Position numbers and translations under genes: made by a program. A stretch of DNA of 64,000 nucleotides. Origin: Exiguobacterium sp. s122. GTDB lineage: Bacteria > Bacillota > Bacilli > Exiguobacteriales > Exiguobacteriaceae. The number at the start of each line of letters is the position of its first letter. Position 1 is the stretch's first letter. This document shows, piece after piece, positions 42,012-51,755 of this stretch. Location: assembly GCF_018618475.1 (NCBI RefSeq), contig NZ_JACSMD010000001.1:124001-188000 (forward strand), written 5' to 3'. The notes below the pieces were generated by a model, which was not told the DNA's origin, made no database searches, and was given only the letters and a program-made list of their open reading frames with translations.

Positions 42012-43961
42012 ATGAACAAAGCATTGAACTGGACAGCGACACTTGGGCTGACGACGGCACTACTCGTCTCATCGGTGCCGATGGCGAATGCGGTCGTGGC
42101 CGAGGAGGCACCGCCGTTATCAATTGAACAGCGGGTGTCGAGTAAGCTTGACGCCATGACGCTCGAACAGAAACTCGGGCAAATGATCATGCCAGACTTC
42201 CGATTATGGAACGGGGCGAACCATACGGCACTTGCGCCGGACGTGGCACGTGTCATCGACCGATTCGACCTCGGAGGCGTCATCTTGTTCGCGGAGAACG
42301 TAACCGAGACCGAACAGACGACGAAACTTGTTCACGACCTGCAAGAAGTCATCAAACAAGATGAGAGCAACGACATTCCGCTCTTTATCACCATCGACCA
42401 AGAAGGCGGCATCGTGACGCGGCTCGGGACCGGCACGAACCTGCCGGGTAATATGGCGCTCGGCGCGACGCGAAACAGCCAGTACGCCTATGATGCGGGG
42501 AACATCATCGGTTCGGAATTGAACGCGCTCGGGGTAAACGTTAACTTTGGACCTGTCCTAGACGTCAATAACAACCCGGCTAACCCGGTCATCGGCGTCC
42601 GCTCGTTCTCGAGCGATCCGGAACTCGTCGGTGAGCTCGGCTCGGCAATGACACAAGGGATTCAAGACCAAGGGGTCGCCGCGACGGCGAAGCACTTCCC
42701 GGGACACGGCGACACAGCGGTCGATTCACACTATGGTCTCCCGATTGTCGACAAGTCGCTTGAAGACTTACGCGGTTTAGAGTTGCTCCCGTTCAAACGG
42801 GCGATCACCGAAGGCATCGACATGATCATGACGGCACACATCGGGATGCCGCAAATCGAGGACGAAGTCGTCGAATCGGCGCGCGGCACGTTCCCGCTCC
42901 CGGCGACGCTTTCAGACGATGTCATCACCGGTGTCTTGCGTGACGAGATGGGCTATGACGGCATTGTTATTACGGACGCATTGAACATGCAGGCAATCTC
43001 GGACAACTTCACAGAAGCTGAAGCTGTCATCAAGACGTTTGAGGCAGGCGTCGATATCGCGCTCATGCCAACGATTTTGCGGACGAACGCGGACGTCGTG
43101 AAATTGGAACGTATCTTTGATGAAGTGAAAGCGGCGGTCGAGAGTGGACGTCTCGACGAAGCGAAAATCGATGCCGCGGTCGAGCGGATTTTAAAGCTTA
43201 AAGCGGAACGCGGCATTTGGGAAGAGTCGGTCGACACGACGACGCTTGAGGCGAAGCTCGCCGAGGCGAACGCGGTCGTCGGTAGTGCCGAACATAAAGC
43301 GAAAGAACGCGAAATCGCAGAAGCGGCTGTCACGCTCGTGAAAAATGATAACAAGACGCTGCCGTTCAAACCGAAAAAAGGGGACACGGTCCTTGTGATC
43401 TCGCCAGCGAAAGATCAGACGGACAGTATGGTAAGAACGATCAAGTCACTTGAGAAAAATGCGGGTAACATGAAAGATGTGGTCGTCACGACAGCGAACT
43501 ATACGGCGTCGACACCTCGTCTAGCGAACAATCCGAGTTTGAAGCAAAAAGTTGAGGCGGCTGACTACATCATCGTTGGATCGAACGTGAACAACAGCGC
43601 GAAGCTCGGACCAAATGCAGCGGACAATTACGTGCCGGCGGAAGTGTTCCGTTACGCGAACGAGACCGGAAAGAAGTCGGTACTCTTAAGCTTACGGAAT
43701 CCGTATGATGTTGCCGTCCAACCGGACGCACCAGCCCAGCTCCTCATTTATGGTTTCAAAGGGGACCCGAACGGACCGGACTCAGAGGCAGGGAACTTGA
43801 AGTCGGCTGGGCCGAACCTCCCGGCTGGAATCCGTGCCATCTTCGGTGAAGTGAAACCAGGCGGTAAGCTTCCGGTCGACGTACCGAAGTTCGAGAATGG
43901 GACGTTCCAAAACGAGCTTCACCTTGAATTCGGTGATGGTTTTACGAACTGGAATAAATAA
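42012..43961 (+). CDS. nagZ: Secreted beta-N-acetylglucosaminidase NagZ, GH3
   Basis: A 649-residue GH3 enzyme with signal peptide ending near ANA-VVA (~residue 28). ITIDQEGGIVTRL and the catalytic dyad loop KHFPGHGDTAVDSH are NagZ hallmarks, and GIVITDALNM has the nucleophile Asp. A C-terminal GH3_C-like domain spans ~430-649. It resembles B. subtilis NagZ (YbbD), which releases GlcNAc from muropeptide sugars outside the cell, leaving MurNAc for MurP. AAAGGAG precedes ATG 42012. Confidence 0.92.
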   Translation: MNKALNWTATLGLTTALLVSSVPMANAVVAEEAPPLSIEQRVSSKLDAMTLEQKLGQMIMPDFRLWNGANHTALAPDVARVIDRFDLGGVILFAENVTETEQTTKLVHDLQEVIKQDESNDIPLFITIDQEGGIVTRLGTGTNLPGNMALGATRNSQYAYDAGNIIGSELNALGVNVNFGPVLDVNNNPANPVIGVRSFSSDPELVGELGSAMTQGIQDQGVAATAKHFPGHGDTAVDSHYGLPIVDKSLEDLRGLELLPFKRAITEGIDMIMTAHIGMPQIEDEVVESARGTFPLPATLSDDVITGVLRDEMGYDGIVITDALNMQAISDNFTEAEAVIKTFEAGVDIALMPTILRTNADVVKLERIFDEVKAAVESGRLDEAKIDAAVERILKLKAERGIWEESVDTTTLEAKLAEANAVVGSAEHKAKEREIAEAAVTLVKNDNKTLPFKPKKGDTVLVISPAKDQTDSMVRTIKSLEKNAGNMKDVVVTTANYTASTPRLANNPSLKQKVEAADYIIVGSNVNNSAKLGPNAADNYVPAEVFRYANETGKKSVLLSLRNPYDVAVQPDAPAQLLIYGFKGDPNGPDSEAGNLKSAGPNLPAGIRAIFGEVKPGGKLPVDVPKFENGTFQNELHLEFGDGFTNWNK

Positions 43962-43965
43962 AAAG

Positions 43966-43999
43966 ACAGCGAGTACCCAAATGGGTGCTCGCTGTTTTC
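43966..43999. terminator. nagZ terminator
   Basis: ACAGCGAGTACCC pairs with GGGTGCTCGCTGT (one G-U), then TTTTC. It also faces convergent degV. Confidence 0.88.
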
Positions 44000-44012
44000 A
44001 ATTGTTCAATGG

Positions 44013-44858
44013 TTACGCCTCAAAATATGCGACGACGAGTAAGCCGGGACCGGTGTGCGCCCCGATGGCAGAGCCGACGATTGTCTTCGTCACGTGACGT
44101 GGTGTGACGTGTTCGCGAAGCATCGCTTCGAATTGGTCCGCTTTAGCCGGGTCGTCCCCGTGGCCAATAAAGACGTCTCCACCTTCGGCGATCGGTTTTG
44201 ATTCGGTCATCCATTCCGTGATGCGGCGAAGAACTTTCTTATGACCGCGTACCTTCTCGATTGGGACGAGTTTCCCATCTTCGACCGTAAGGAGCGGAAG
44301 GATGGTGAGCAAGTCACCGATGAACGCGCTCGCTTTCGAGACTCGGCCACCGCGCATTAAATATTCGAGCGATTCGACCGTGAACAAATGCCGAATCTTT
44401 CCGACGAGCGACGCGGCATAGGCGACGGTCTCTTCATATGTATGCTCTTGACCATACTCGGCGACGGTTCTGACGAACAAGCCCTGTCCGACCGAGGCAG
44501 CACGAGTATCAAGAATATGGAACGTGCTATCCGGGTATTCTTCTTTTAACGCATTCCCGACCATGACGGCCGTCTGATACGTGCCCGACAGCTCGCCCGA
44601 AAAGGCGAGATAGAGGAACGGGACTTCTGATTCGAGCAATTGCCGGAAACAATGCTCGAGACGTGCGGCCTCGATTTGAAACGTCTTCGGCGTCTTCCCG
44701 CCACGCATCGCCCCATATACGTCTTTCGGTTGAATCGTCTCGCCGTCTAGAAATTCTTCATTGTCGATGATGACACCGAGTGGTAATAGTTCTAACCCGT
44801 ATTCAACGATTTGATCTTGAGTCAAATCGGCGCCGGTATCGGTGATGATTTTAAACAT
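44013..44858 (-). CDS. DegV family protein (fatty-acid binding)
   Basis: A 281-residue DegV protein. The N-terminal KIITDTGADL strand, SGELSGTYQTA lipid-carboxylate loop and YLMRGGRVSKASAFIGDLL are family features. DegV/FakB proteins present fatty acids to the kinase FakA for phosphorylation. It follows lipL by four bases on the left strand. No fakA is nearby. Confidence 0.9.
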   Translation of the reverse strand: MFKIITDTGADLTQDQIVEYGLELLPLGVIIDNEEFLDGETIQPKDVYGAMRGGKTPKTFQIEAARLEHCFRQLLESEVPFLYLAFSGELSGTYQTAVMVGNALKEEYPDSTFHILDTRAASVGQGLFVRTVAEYGQEHTYEETVAYAASLVGKIRHLFTVESLEYLMRGGRVSKASAFIGDLLTILPLLTVEDGKLVPIEKVRGHKKVLRRITEWMTESKPIAEGGDVFIGHGDDPAKADQFEAMLREHVTPRHVTKTIVGSAIGAHTGPGLLVVAYFEA

Positions 44859-44862
44859 GTGC

Positions 44863-45705
44863 TCACTCCTCTAATAATTGATGTTCGATATCCCGAATCG
44901 GTTCATTTCGTTTCCACATCCGGTCAAGTTGTGCGGCAAGCGTATCTTGTTCCACGATGTCGAGCGTTCCAGGTCGAAGTTCGCTAAAACCACCGAGCAC
45001 GTCATACGCCCGTTGCAACACATCTTCGACGGTCAACGGAATACCGAGAAGGTCCTCGAGCGAGGCCATCGTTTCAGGGATGATGGCCGGATACGTGTGT
45101 CGCGTCGCTTCGCCTTGAATCGCGGCTTCGTAAAAGTCGCGGATGAGCGCGGCACGTGCGCTCCCGCTCTTTCGGACGCTCAAATAAATTTGAACGGCGA
45201 CGCCACCCCGGACACGGCGCTGCGAGATGCCGGCGAACTTCTTGCCGTCAATCGACAAGTCAAAGCTTCCGGGACAATAGGATCCGACAATTTCACCGGC
45301 GACGATGACATCGGTCACGTCACGGAACATATGCTGAATGAGCGACGTCATTGCCTCATAACCACTATCGATTTGAATCCCATCGTTCTCGGGTAAAATA
45401 AGAGATAAGTTCAATACATCTTCGTCAAGAACGACGGCAAGTCCTCCTGAATTTCGAACGACGGGACGATAGCCACGCTCGTGAAGGAGACGAATCCCGT
45501 CTTTCAAGTGGGGGAGGCGCGCGTCTTGGATTCCGAGGACGACCGTGTTCGAATGGACCCAAGCGCGAAGCACCGCACCTTGAACTTTCGTCGAGGCACA
45601 AAGCGTATCGTCGGTCGCGAATGACTGCTCGGCTTGGAACATCGGACCGAGCGACGATTGATCGATGACGCGGTAGGTCGGTTGGCGTAAAAGTGGATGG
45701 ATCAT
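44863..45705 (-). CDS. lipL: Lipoyl-[GcvH]:protein N-lipoyltransferase LipL
   Basis: A 280-residue BPL/LPL-fold amidotransferase of the LipL (YwfL) group. It moves lipoyl or octanoyl from GcvH to E2 subunits. VRNSGGLAVVL replaces the RRLTGGRA of LipM, and GEIVGSYCPGS carries the reactive cysteine followed by DGKKFAGISQRR. The start at 45705 is best placed behind AAAAGGAA and gives the YwfL length. With lipM and lipA this window holds the full GcvH-centred lipoate relay. Confidence 0.88.
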   Translation of the reverse strand: MIHPLLRQPTYRVIDQSSLGPMFQAEQSFATDDTLCASTKVQGAVLRAWVHSNTVVLGIQDARLPHLKDGIRLLHERGYRPVVRNSGGLAVVLDEDVLNLSLILPENDGIQIDSGYEAMTSLIQHMFRDVTDVIVAGEIVGSYCPGSFDLSIDGKKFAGISQRRVRGGVAVQIYLSVRKSGSARAALIRDFYEAAIQGEATRHTYPAIIPETMASLEDLLGIPLTVEDVLQRAYDVLGGFSELRPGTLDIVEQDTLAAQLDRMWKRNEPIRDIEHQLLEE

Positions 45706-45811
45706 ATACATTAATTCCTTTTCAAAAGATAGTTTTCTCTTCATTATAGCATGGAGGGAACGACACGCTGAAAGGCGAAATACATACTATTGAAACGTAG
45801 GGGGCAACGTC

Positions 45812-47107
45812 ATGTACACATCACGAGGTCAATTATCTGGGTCGAAAGTGTTTAAAGACCCGGTTCATCGCTATATTTACGTTTATGATCATCTCATCTG
45901 GGAGTTAATCAATACGAAAGAGTTTCAACGGTTACGTCGCATCAAGCAGCTCGGCACGTCATTTTTGACCTTCCACGGTGCCGAACACACACGTTTCCAC
46001 CATTCGCTCGGTGTTTATGAGATTGCGCGTCAGCTCATCGATCAGTTCCACCAGTATCCGGAATGGGACGACCGGAATCGAGAGCTGTTGCTCGCGGCGG
46101 CACTCCTGCACGATGTCGGTCACGGCCCGTTCTCGCATGCGTTTGAACACGTCTTCTCCGTCCGACACGAAGTGTGGACCGAGCGCATCATCTTAGGCGA
46201 TACGGAAGTGAACACGGTGTTATCGGAGATGGGGGTCGGCTTCCCGGAAGAAGTCGCGGCCATCATCAACAAGACGCATCCGAACCGGTTGCTCGTCAAC
46301 ATGCTCAGTTCACAGCTCGATGTCGACCGGATGGACTATTTGCTCCGCGACGCGCACTTTGCCGGGGTCAGTTATGGCAAGTTTGACTTGGAGCGGATGC
46401 TTCGTGTCCTTCGTCCGGATGAAGACCAAGTCGTCGTCAAACAGTCGGGGATGCATACGATTGAGGACTATATCATGCGCCGCTATCAGATGTACTGGCA
46501 AGTCTATTTGCACCCGGCGACGCGCTCGAGCGACCTACTCTTAAAAGCCGTCCTCGAGCGGGCGCAAGAGTTGTACGAATCGGGCTACACGTTCAATATG
46601 GAGCCGCGTCATTTTCTCCCGATCTTCAACCGAGAAGACATGACGCTCGCTCATTATTTGAAGCTCGACGAGACGGTCGTTTATTTCTATTTCCAAGAGT
46701 GGATGGAAGAAGACGACGCGATTTTAGCGGATCTCGCGAGCCGGTTCGTCAATCGTCGCCTGTTAAAGTATAAGAACTTCCCGGAAGCGAGCCGGGTCCG
46801 CTATATGGACCGTCTTAGACAGACGATGGAAACGATCGGCCTACCGACGCGTTATTATTTGCTCGAAGACCAATTAAGTCGACTGCCATATGATTTATAT
46901 AAAGGTCATGGCAACTACGAAGGGATTCTTCTGCAGATGAACGATGGGGATCGCCGTGAGATTTCGGAAGTGTCGATGCTCGTCCAATCGATTCTCAACT
47001 CGCGTCAGTCGGATGAGAAGATTTATTATCCGGAGGATGTGCTTTTGAACTTAAAAGATCATGCTTCAGAAAAGTCGTGGATGCTGTCAACGTTACGAGG
47101 AGACTGA
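45812..47107 (+). CDS. HD-domain phosphohydrolase, YwfO family
   Basis: A 431-residue HD-superfamily protein. HTRFHHSLGVYEIAR and LLHDVGHGPFSHAFEH supply the metal ligands, with a later DVDRMDYLLRDA motif. The layout matches B. subtilis YwfO and SAMHD1-like dNTP hydrolases; the substrate is uncharacterised here. AGGGGGCAACG precedes the ATG. The Na/Pi transporter follows after 22 bases. Confidence 0.88.
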   Translation: MYTSRGQLSGSKVFKDPVHRYIYVYDHLIWELINTKEFQRLRRIKQLGTSFLTFHGAEHTRFHHSLGVYEIARQLIDQFHQYPEWDDRNRELLLAAALLHDVGHGPFSHAFEHVFSVRHEVWTERIILGDTEVNTVLSEMGVGFPEEVAAIINKTHPNRLLVNMLSSQLDVDRMDYLLRDAHFAGVSYGKFDLERMLRVLRPDEDQVVVKQSGMHTIEDYIMRRYQMYWQVYLHPATRSSDLLLKAVLERAQELYESGYTFNMEPRHFLPIFNREDMTLAHYLKLDETVVYFYFQEWMEEDDAILADLASRFVNRRLLKYKNFPEASRVRYMDRLRQTMETIGLPTRYYLLEDQLSRLPYDLYKGHGNYEGILLQMNDGDRREISEVSMLVQSILNSRQSDEKIYYPEDVLLNLKDHASEKSWMLSTLRGD

Positions 47108-47129
47108 TCGCTGAAAAGGAAGTGACACG

Positions 47130-48716
47130 ATGGGGATCGCGACTTTAGTCGGAGGGATTGGGATTTTCCTGCTCGGGATGATGCTCTTGACAGACACGCT
47201 GAAAAGTCTCGCCGGGGAGCGGTTGCGACGCCGGCTCAACCAGTTTGCGGAAGGACCGGTGGCCGGTGCCCTACTCGGAGCGACGATGACGACGCTGTTT
47301 CAATCCTCGACCGTGACGACGCTCATGACAATCGGGTTCGTCAGTGCCGGGCTGTTGACGTTCGTGCAAGCACTTACCCTCGTCATCGGGGCGAACGCGG
47401 GGAGTGCGACGACCGGATGGATTGTGGCACTCCTCGGGTACAATTTGGATATCCGTCAACTGTTTTTACCGCTCATCGGGGTCGGCATGGCGTTACGTTT
47501 CATCAATCGCCGGGTACGGCGAATCGGCATGCTGCTCGTTGGGGTTGGACTCATTTTTGTCGGGATTGGCACGCTCCAAGAATCGATGCGTGACGTCGTG
47601 ACGTTCTCCCTTAACGAGTGGAACGCGGATACACCGCTGCATCAGTTGGCTTTACTTGGAACCGGGCTCTTGATGACAGCGGTTTTGCAATCGTCGACAA
47701 TCGGTCTCGTCTTGACGATGACGGCGCTCGCGACCGATACAGTGTCACTCACGCAAGCTTGTCTGCTCGTCCTCGGGCAAAGCGCCGGAACGAGCCTGGT
47801 CGTCGCCATCGGTTCGATTGGCGGGTGGAAGTCGGCGAGACGAATCGTGCTTGCTCACGTGCTGATTCATGGGTCGATTTTAATCATCGGTTGGCTGACG
47901 TTTCCGCTCTTATTCGGAGTCGTCAACGGCGTGGCCGACCGATTGAATTGGAATGAGCTGTTGCGGCTCGCCTTGTTCCATACGTCGTTTCACTTGCTCG
48001 GCGTGTTGACGTTTTTGCCGTTTCACGAGCCGTTCAGCCGTCGCTTATTGGCGTGGATCCCAAGTCGGGCTGAGAAACTGACCCGGTTTTTAGATCCGAA
48101 TATGTCACGCATCCCGGCCGTCGCTCTCGAGGCGGCGAGACGTTCCTTGATTGAGATTGAACGGTATCTCGGAAACGAAACGCGTTTGCTGCTCGAGGAG
48201 GGACGAAAGCGCGAGGATGAATTGCAACTCGTCGAAAAGACGCTCGGGGACGTCCGTGTGTTTTTAAGCACGATACAACTTGAAGAATCAAAAGGAAACA
48301 ACGATTACGGACGACACTTATCACTTCTCCATACGATTGATCATCTCGAGCGCTGGCTGTTCGTCATGCGAGAAGTCGAACCGGACGATGTATTACGGGA
48401 TACCGATTTTTTGGTCGCACGTCAACTCGTGTTGCATGAGATCGAACTCGTCGACGGGCTGAATCACCATACACCGCCGGAAGAGTCGAGCGAGTGGAAG
48501 CGTGCCTCGAAACAACTTGCCGAATATCGAAAAGCGCATCGAGCGGAGTTGCTCGAAGAAGCCGCCACAAACCAACTCGAGATGGAGTCCTCGATTCGAA
48601 AAGTACAATCGCTCCTTTGGCTCGACCAAATTGGCTATCACGTCTGGCGCGCTACCCGCCATTTGATTAAACCGACCGTATCGAGTGAGCGTTTCGAAGT
48701 GAACTTGGAAGACTAA
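47130..48716 (+). CDS. Na/Pi cotransporter family protein with PhoU-like C-terminus
   Basis: A 528-residue protein. Two inverted Na_Pi_cotrans repeats carry the paired LFQSSTVTTLM and VLQSSTIGLVL motifs (QSST) in about eight membrane segments up to residue ~300. A cytoplasmic helical PhoU-like region follows. Members move phosphate with sodium. Likely co-transcribed with the HD gene. AAAGGAAGTG precedes the ATG. Confidence 0.9.
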   Translation: MGIATLVGGIGIFLLGMMLLTDTLKSLAGERLRRRLNQFAEGPVAGALLGATMTTLFQSSTVTTLMTIGFVSAGLLTFVQALTLVIGANAGSATTGWIVALLGYNLDIRQLFLPLIGVGMALRFINRRVRRIGMLLVGVGLIFVGIGTLQESMRDVVTFSLNEWNADTPLHQLALLGTGLLMTAVLQSSTIGLVLTMTALATDTVSLTQACLLVLGQSAGTSLVVAIGSIGGWKSARRIVLAHVLIHGSILIIGWLTFPLLFGVVNGVADRLNWNELLRLALFHTSFHLLGVLTFLPFHEPFSRRLLAWIPSRAEKLTRFLDPNMSRIPAVALEAARRSLIEIERYLGNETRLLLEEGRKREDELQLVEKTLGDVRVFLSTIQLEESKGNNDYGRHLSLLHTIDHLERWLFVMREVEPDDVLRDTDFLVARQLVLHEIELVDGLNHHTPPEESSEWKRASKQLAEYRKAHRAELLEEAATNQLEMESSIRKVQSLLWLDQIGYHVWRATRHLIKPTVSSERFEVNLED

Positions 48717-48718
48717 AC

Positions 48719-48750
48719 AACACCCGGTCGTCATGTGACAACCGGGTGTT
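48719..48750. terminator. Bidirectional terminator
   Basis: AACACCCGGT pairs with ACCGGGTGTT. Shared with the convergent tautomerase gene. Confidence 0.85.
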
Positions 48751-48754
48751 TGTA

Positions 48755-48943
48755 TTACTTCTTGTCCGCGTGCATGACGCCGGCATGTCCGTAATGGGTC
48801 GCATCCATCTCTTCGATAAAGACGGTGATGTTCTCTTTCGGTGCATTCGTCGTCTCAGAGACGGCATCCGTCACTTTCTCGATTAAGGCACGTTTTTGCT
48901 CGACCGAGCGGCCAGGTAGCATTTTCACAGTTACGTAAGGCAT
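48755..48943 (-). CDS. 4-oxalocrotonate tautomerase family protein
   Basis: A 62-residue tautomerase subunit. Proline follows the initiator methionine (MPYVTVKMLPGRS) and becomes the catalytic N-terminal base after processing. The EKVTDAVSETTNAPKENITVFI helix-strand matches 4-OT/YwhB. These form hexamers. The physiological substrate is unknown. AGGAGGAATCG precedes the ATG. Confidence 0.9.
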   Translation of the reverse strand: MPYVTVKMLPGRSVEQKRALIEKVTDAVSETTNAPKENITVFIEEMDATHYGHAGVMHADKK

Positions 48944-49009
48944 GTCGATTCCTCCTTTTTCTCGTACGCTTTTATTTTAGAGAATCCGAGCGCGAGAAGA
49001 AAGGATAAA

Positions 49010-49789
49010 TCAGTGAAAGGCCGCCTCGACGATGTGCGACTCGCTCGATTTTGATAGATTCTTGTGTACGACACGTTCCGGTTTCGTCCGGAGCTCGTCT
49101 CGGAACGAGTTGGCCAGTTCGGCCTCGCCAATCACAACGAGCCCTTCCCAATCGTGCGCACCTTTCATCTGTTCGACCGTTTGGGCAAGGTCGCGGTAGA
49201 AGCGGTTCAAGTTTTCGGCGAGGCGACGATCAAACTTGTCGACTTGCGAGCTACTCGAAGCCAAGCGATCACTCGAAGCCGTTCCTTCGAACCGGACCCA
49301 CTCTTCAGTCTCTGGGTCGAACGCAAAGGAGAAAGCGGCATCGATATGGCCGAGTGACGTGTCGAGGACGGTCACGTGGTCGAGGTTCGTCAAGATGACA
49401 CCTGTCGACGGATACTTCGCTTGAAGCGCCTCGAGCGGCTCGAGTACCGGTTTCGTTTCCCAATGGAACGCCGTCTCGACGTCATGTTGCAAGTAGTAAG
49501 TTTCGAACAGATTGTTCTCTTCTGAGGCAAAGATGATGAGGCTGCGGGCGAGGTCGTTCCGGTTCTTGCCGAGCTCGTCTTCGACTTGTTTGCGCAGTTT
49601 CTTGAAGCTCTTCAGCTGGACTTCATCTCCGGACGCCTCCAAATATTCCCCGATGCGTTTCAATCCGTTCTTCAAGTGGATGTTCCAGTCGCCTTGCTGG
49701 TTCGGCCCTGTATTCAAATAAACCGACAAGACACACTTATCCTTGCACTCGACATCACGTAAACGTTTCAAATCACTCGCTAATCCCAT
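49010..49789 (-). CDS. VLRF1 family aeRF1-type release-factor-like protein
   Basis: A 259-residue soluble protein. The KCVLSVYLNTGPNQQGDW start is typical of the VLRF1/baeRF group, bacterial relatives of archaeo-eukaryotic release factor 1 thought to act on stalled ribosomes. FASEENNLFETYYL and GLVVIGEAELANSF mark later strands. The exact biochemical role is not established in bacteria. ATG 49789 is placed behind AGGAGG. A sigma-B-like sequence lies upstream. Confidence 0.75.
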   Translation of the reverse strand: MGLASDLKRLRDVECKDKCVLSVYLNTGPNQQGDWNIHLKNGLKRIGEYLEASGDEVQLKSFKKLRKQVEDELGKNRNDLARSLIIFASEENNLFETYYLQHDVETAFHWETKPVLEPLEALQAKYPSTGVILTNLDHVTVLDTSLGHIDAAFSFAFDPETEEWVRFEGTASSDRLASSSSQVDKFDRRLAENLNRFYRDLAQTVEQMKGAHDWEGLVVIGEAELANSFRDELRTKPERVVHKNLSKSSESHIVEAAFH

Positions 49790-49825
49790 AATCATTCCTC
49801 CTTGAAGTGTGTTTCTCTTAGTCTG

Positions 49826-49850
49826 TTACCGACTTGCCCCTCCCGTAAAC
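49826..49850 (-). promoter_or_regulatory. Possible sigma-B promoter of VLRF1 gene
   Basis: Read leftward: GTTTAC (49850-49845), 13 bases and CGGTAA (49831-49826). Five of six and four of six matches to sigma-B boxes; spacing is right. Confidence 0.4.
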
Positions 49851-49943
49851 GCCACACACGATGGGAAATCGTGAAAAATCAGGTGCGAAACGTTCGGAAA
49901 CGGGGTAATTAAAAAGACAGACTAGACGTAGGAGGAACCGTAT

Positions 49944-50798
49944 ATGAAATGGAAGGGTAGACAGGCGAGTCGAAACGTCGAGGACCGACGGGGACAGCGA
50001 GTCGGCGGGAAAGGCATCGCCGGGATTGGAGGCGGCTTCGGTCTCATCTTGGTCATCGTGTTCACGCTCTTAAACGGGGGGAACCCGGCTGATATCGTCA
50101 ATAACATCGGCTTAAATGAACCGCAATCATCTGAAACGTATCAAGGATCGGCCCGTGAAGAAGAGATGGCTGATTTTGTATCTGTCGTGTTACGAGACAC
50201 GGAAGAAGTATGGACCGACATCTTCGCCGAGAATGGGCTGACGTATCGAGAGCCGACGCTCGTCTTGTTCACCGGGCAAGTCGAGTCAGCCTGTGGAATC
50301 GCCGGGTCCGCTGTCGGACCGTTCTATTGTCCGGGTGACCAAAAACTTTATATTGATTTAAGTTTTTATGATGAATTGAGCCAACGTTTTAACGCACCAG
50401 GCGATTTTGCGATGGCGTACGTCGTTGCGCATGAGGTCGGTCACCATGTGCAGACGCTTCTTGGGACGACGAATGAAATCATGCCGCTCCGCAATCAGAT
50501 GAGCGAGACCGAATTCAATAAATATTTAGTCCGATTTGAGCTCCAAGCGGATTATTATGCCGGTGTCTGGGCCCATCATGCTCAAGGGATGGGGTATCTC
50601 GAAGCAGGAGATTATGAAGAGGCGATGAACGCGGCCCACCAAATCGGGGACGATACACTCCAAAAGCAAGCGCGGGGCTATGTCACACCAGACTCGTTCA
50701 CACATGGGACGTCCGAGCAGCGGAAACGTTGGTTTGAAAAAGGATTTCAAAACGGTACAATCCAAGGTGGCGACACGTTCAACACGAACAATCTATAA
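49944..50798 (+). CDS. Neutral zinc metallopeptidase, YpfJ family
   Basis: A 284-residue membrane-anchored protein. A basic N-terminus and one helix (residues ~28-45, GGFGLILVIVFTLLNGG) are followed by an extracytoplasmic domain. CGIAGSAVGPFYCP and VAHEVGHHVQ (HExxH zinc motif) are the family signatures. The pfam name is putative neutral zinc metallopeptidase; no substrate is established. AGGAGGAACC precedes the ATG. Confidence 0.9.
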   Translation: MKWKGRQASRNVEDRRGQRVGGKGIAGIGGGFGLILVIVFTLLNGGNPADIVNNIGLNEPQSSETYQGSAREEEMADFVSVVLRDTEEVWTDIFAENGLTYREPTLVLFTGQVESACGIAGSAVGPFYCPGDQKLYIDLSFYDELSQRFNAPGDFAMAYVVAHEVGHHVQTLLGTTNEIMPLRNQMSETEFNKYLVRFELQADYYAGVWAHHAQGMGYLEAGDYEEAMNAAHQIGDDTLQKQARGYVTPDSFTHGTSEQRKRWFEKGFQNGTIQGGDTFNTNNL

Positions 50799-50804
50799 GC
50801 GAGA

Positions 50805-50829
50805 GGTCGGGCGTATGCTCGGCCTTTTT
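50805..50829 (+). terminator. Terminator before murR
   Basis: GGTCGGGC pairs with GCTCGGCC with two G-U pairs, loop GTAT, then five Ts. Confidence 0.8.
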
Positions 50830-50906
50830 CTGATTGTTGATGGCTTGTATCGAAAGAATCCGCTATCATTAGAACAAGACACCAGTAGCAGGAAGGGGAT
50901 GACCGA

Positions 50907-51755
50907 ATGGAATCCTTACTTAAGAAAATCGAACTCGCCTTAAGCGAGATGACGTCTGTCGAGAAGAAAATCGCGGACTATATTTTGACGCACTCCACAC
51001 TCGTCCCGAACATGACGACGAAAGAACTCGCACAAAAAACCGACGTATCAGAAGCAAGCATCGTCCGTTTCGCGCGTGTCGTCGGCATCGATAGCTTCAA
51101 AGCGTTCAAGCTCGCGCTCGTGAAAGATCTCGCCATCACCGAGACGACATTGACCGATTTCAACGTGCTCCAACAGAAAGATACGCCGTACGATTCGTTC
51201 CAAAAAGTTATCCACGTCAACAAGATGGCCATCGAGGCATGTGCCGAGGCGATGGATAAACGTGAGCTCGAACATGCGATCGACACGTTTGCCCGTGCGA
51301 ACCGAGTCGTCTTTTATGGGGTCGGCGGCTCGTCGACAGCGGCATATGACGCGCAGTATAAATTCACGAAACTCGGCTACGCCGCTCAGACGTCGCAAGA
51401 CTTTCATTACATGTTGTCGCTCATCCCGCATCTTGGACCGAGCGATGTCTTTGTCGCCATCAGTACGTCAGGACGGACGAAAGACGTGCTCGAACTCGTC
51501 CGGTTCGCAAAAAAACAAGGCGTCCCTGTCGTCGCCATCACCGATCTCGACAAGTCGCCACTCTACCGCGAAGCGGATGTCCGTCTCTGCACCCCGAACG
51601 TCGAACGCGACTTTCGAATCGCGAGCATCGCCTCACGGATGACACAACTGACCATCATCGACACGCTTTATATGGGACTGCTCCATCGAAAGGGAGAAGG
51701 ACTCATCGATAAATACGCGGAAGCGCGCGACGAGATGGTGAAATTACGACGTTGA
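50907..51755 (+). CDS. murR: MurR/RpiR family regulator
   Basis: A 282-residue regulator. An N-terminal RpiR HTH (ADYILTHSTLVPNMTTKELAQ, VSEASIVRFARVVG) is joined to a SIS sugar-phosphate domain (VVFYGVGGSSTAAYDAQYKF, AISTSGRTKDVLELV). With murQ, murP and mupG just downstream it is very probably the MurNAc-6P-responsive MurR. Start ATG behind AGGAAGGGGATG. Confidence 0.85.
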   Translation: MESLLKKIELALSEMTSVEKKIADYILTHSTLVPNMTTKELAQKTDVSEASIVRFARVVGIDSFKAFKLALVKDLAITETTLTDFNVLQQKDTPYDSFQKVIHVNKMAIEACAEAMDKRELEHAIDTFARANRVVFYGVGGSSTAAYDAQYKFTKLGYAAQTSQDFHYMLSLIPHLGPSDVFVAISTSGRTKDVLELVRFAKKQGVPVVAITDLDKSPLYREADVRLCTPNVERDFRIASIASRMTQLTIIDTLYMGLLHRKGEGLIDKYAEARDEMVKLRR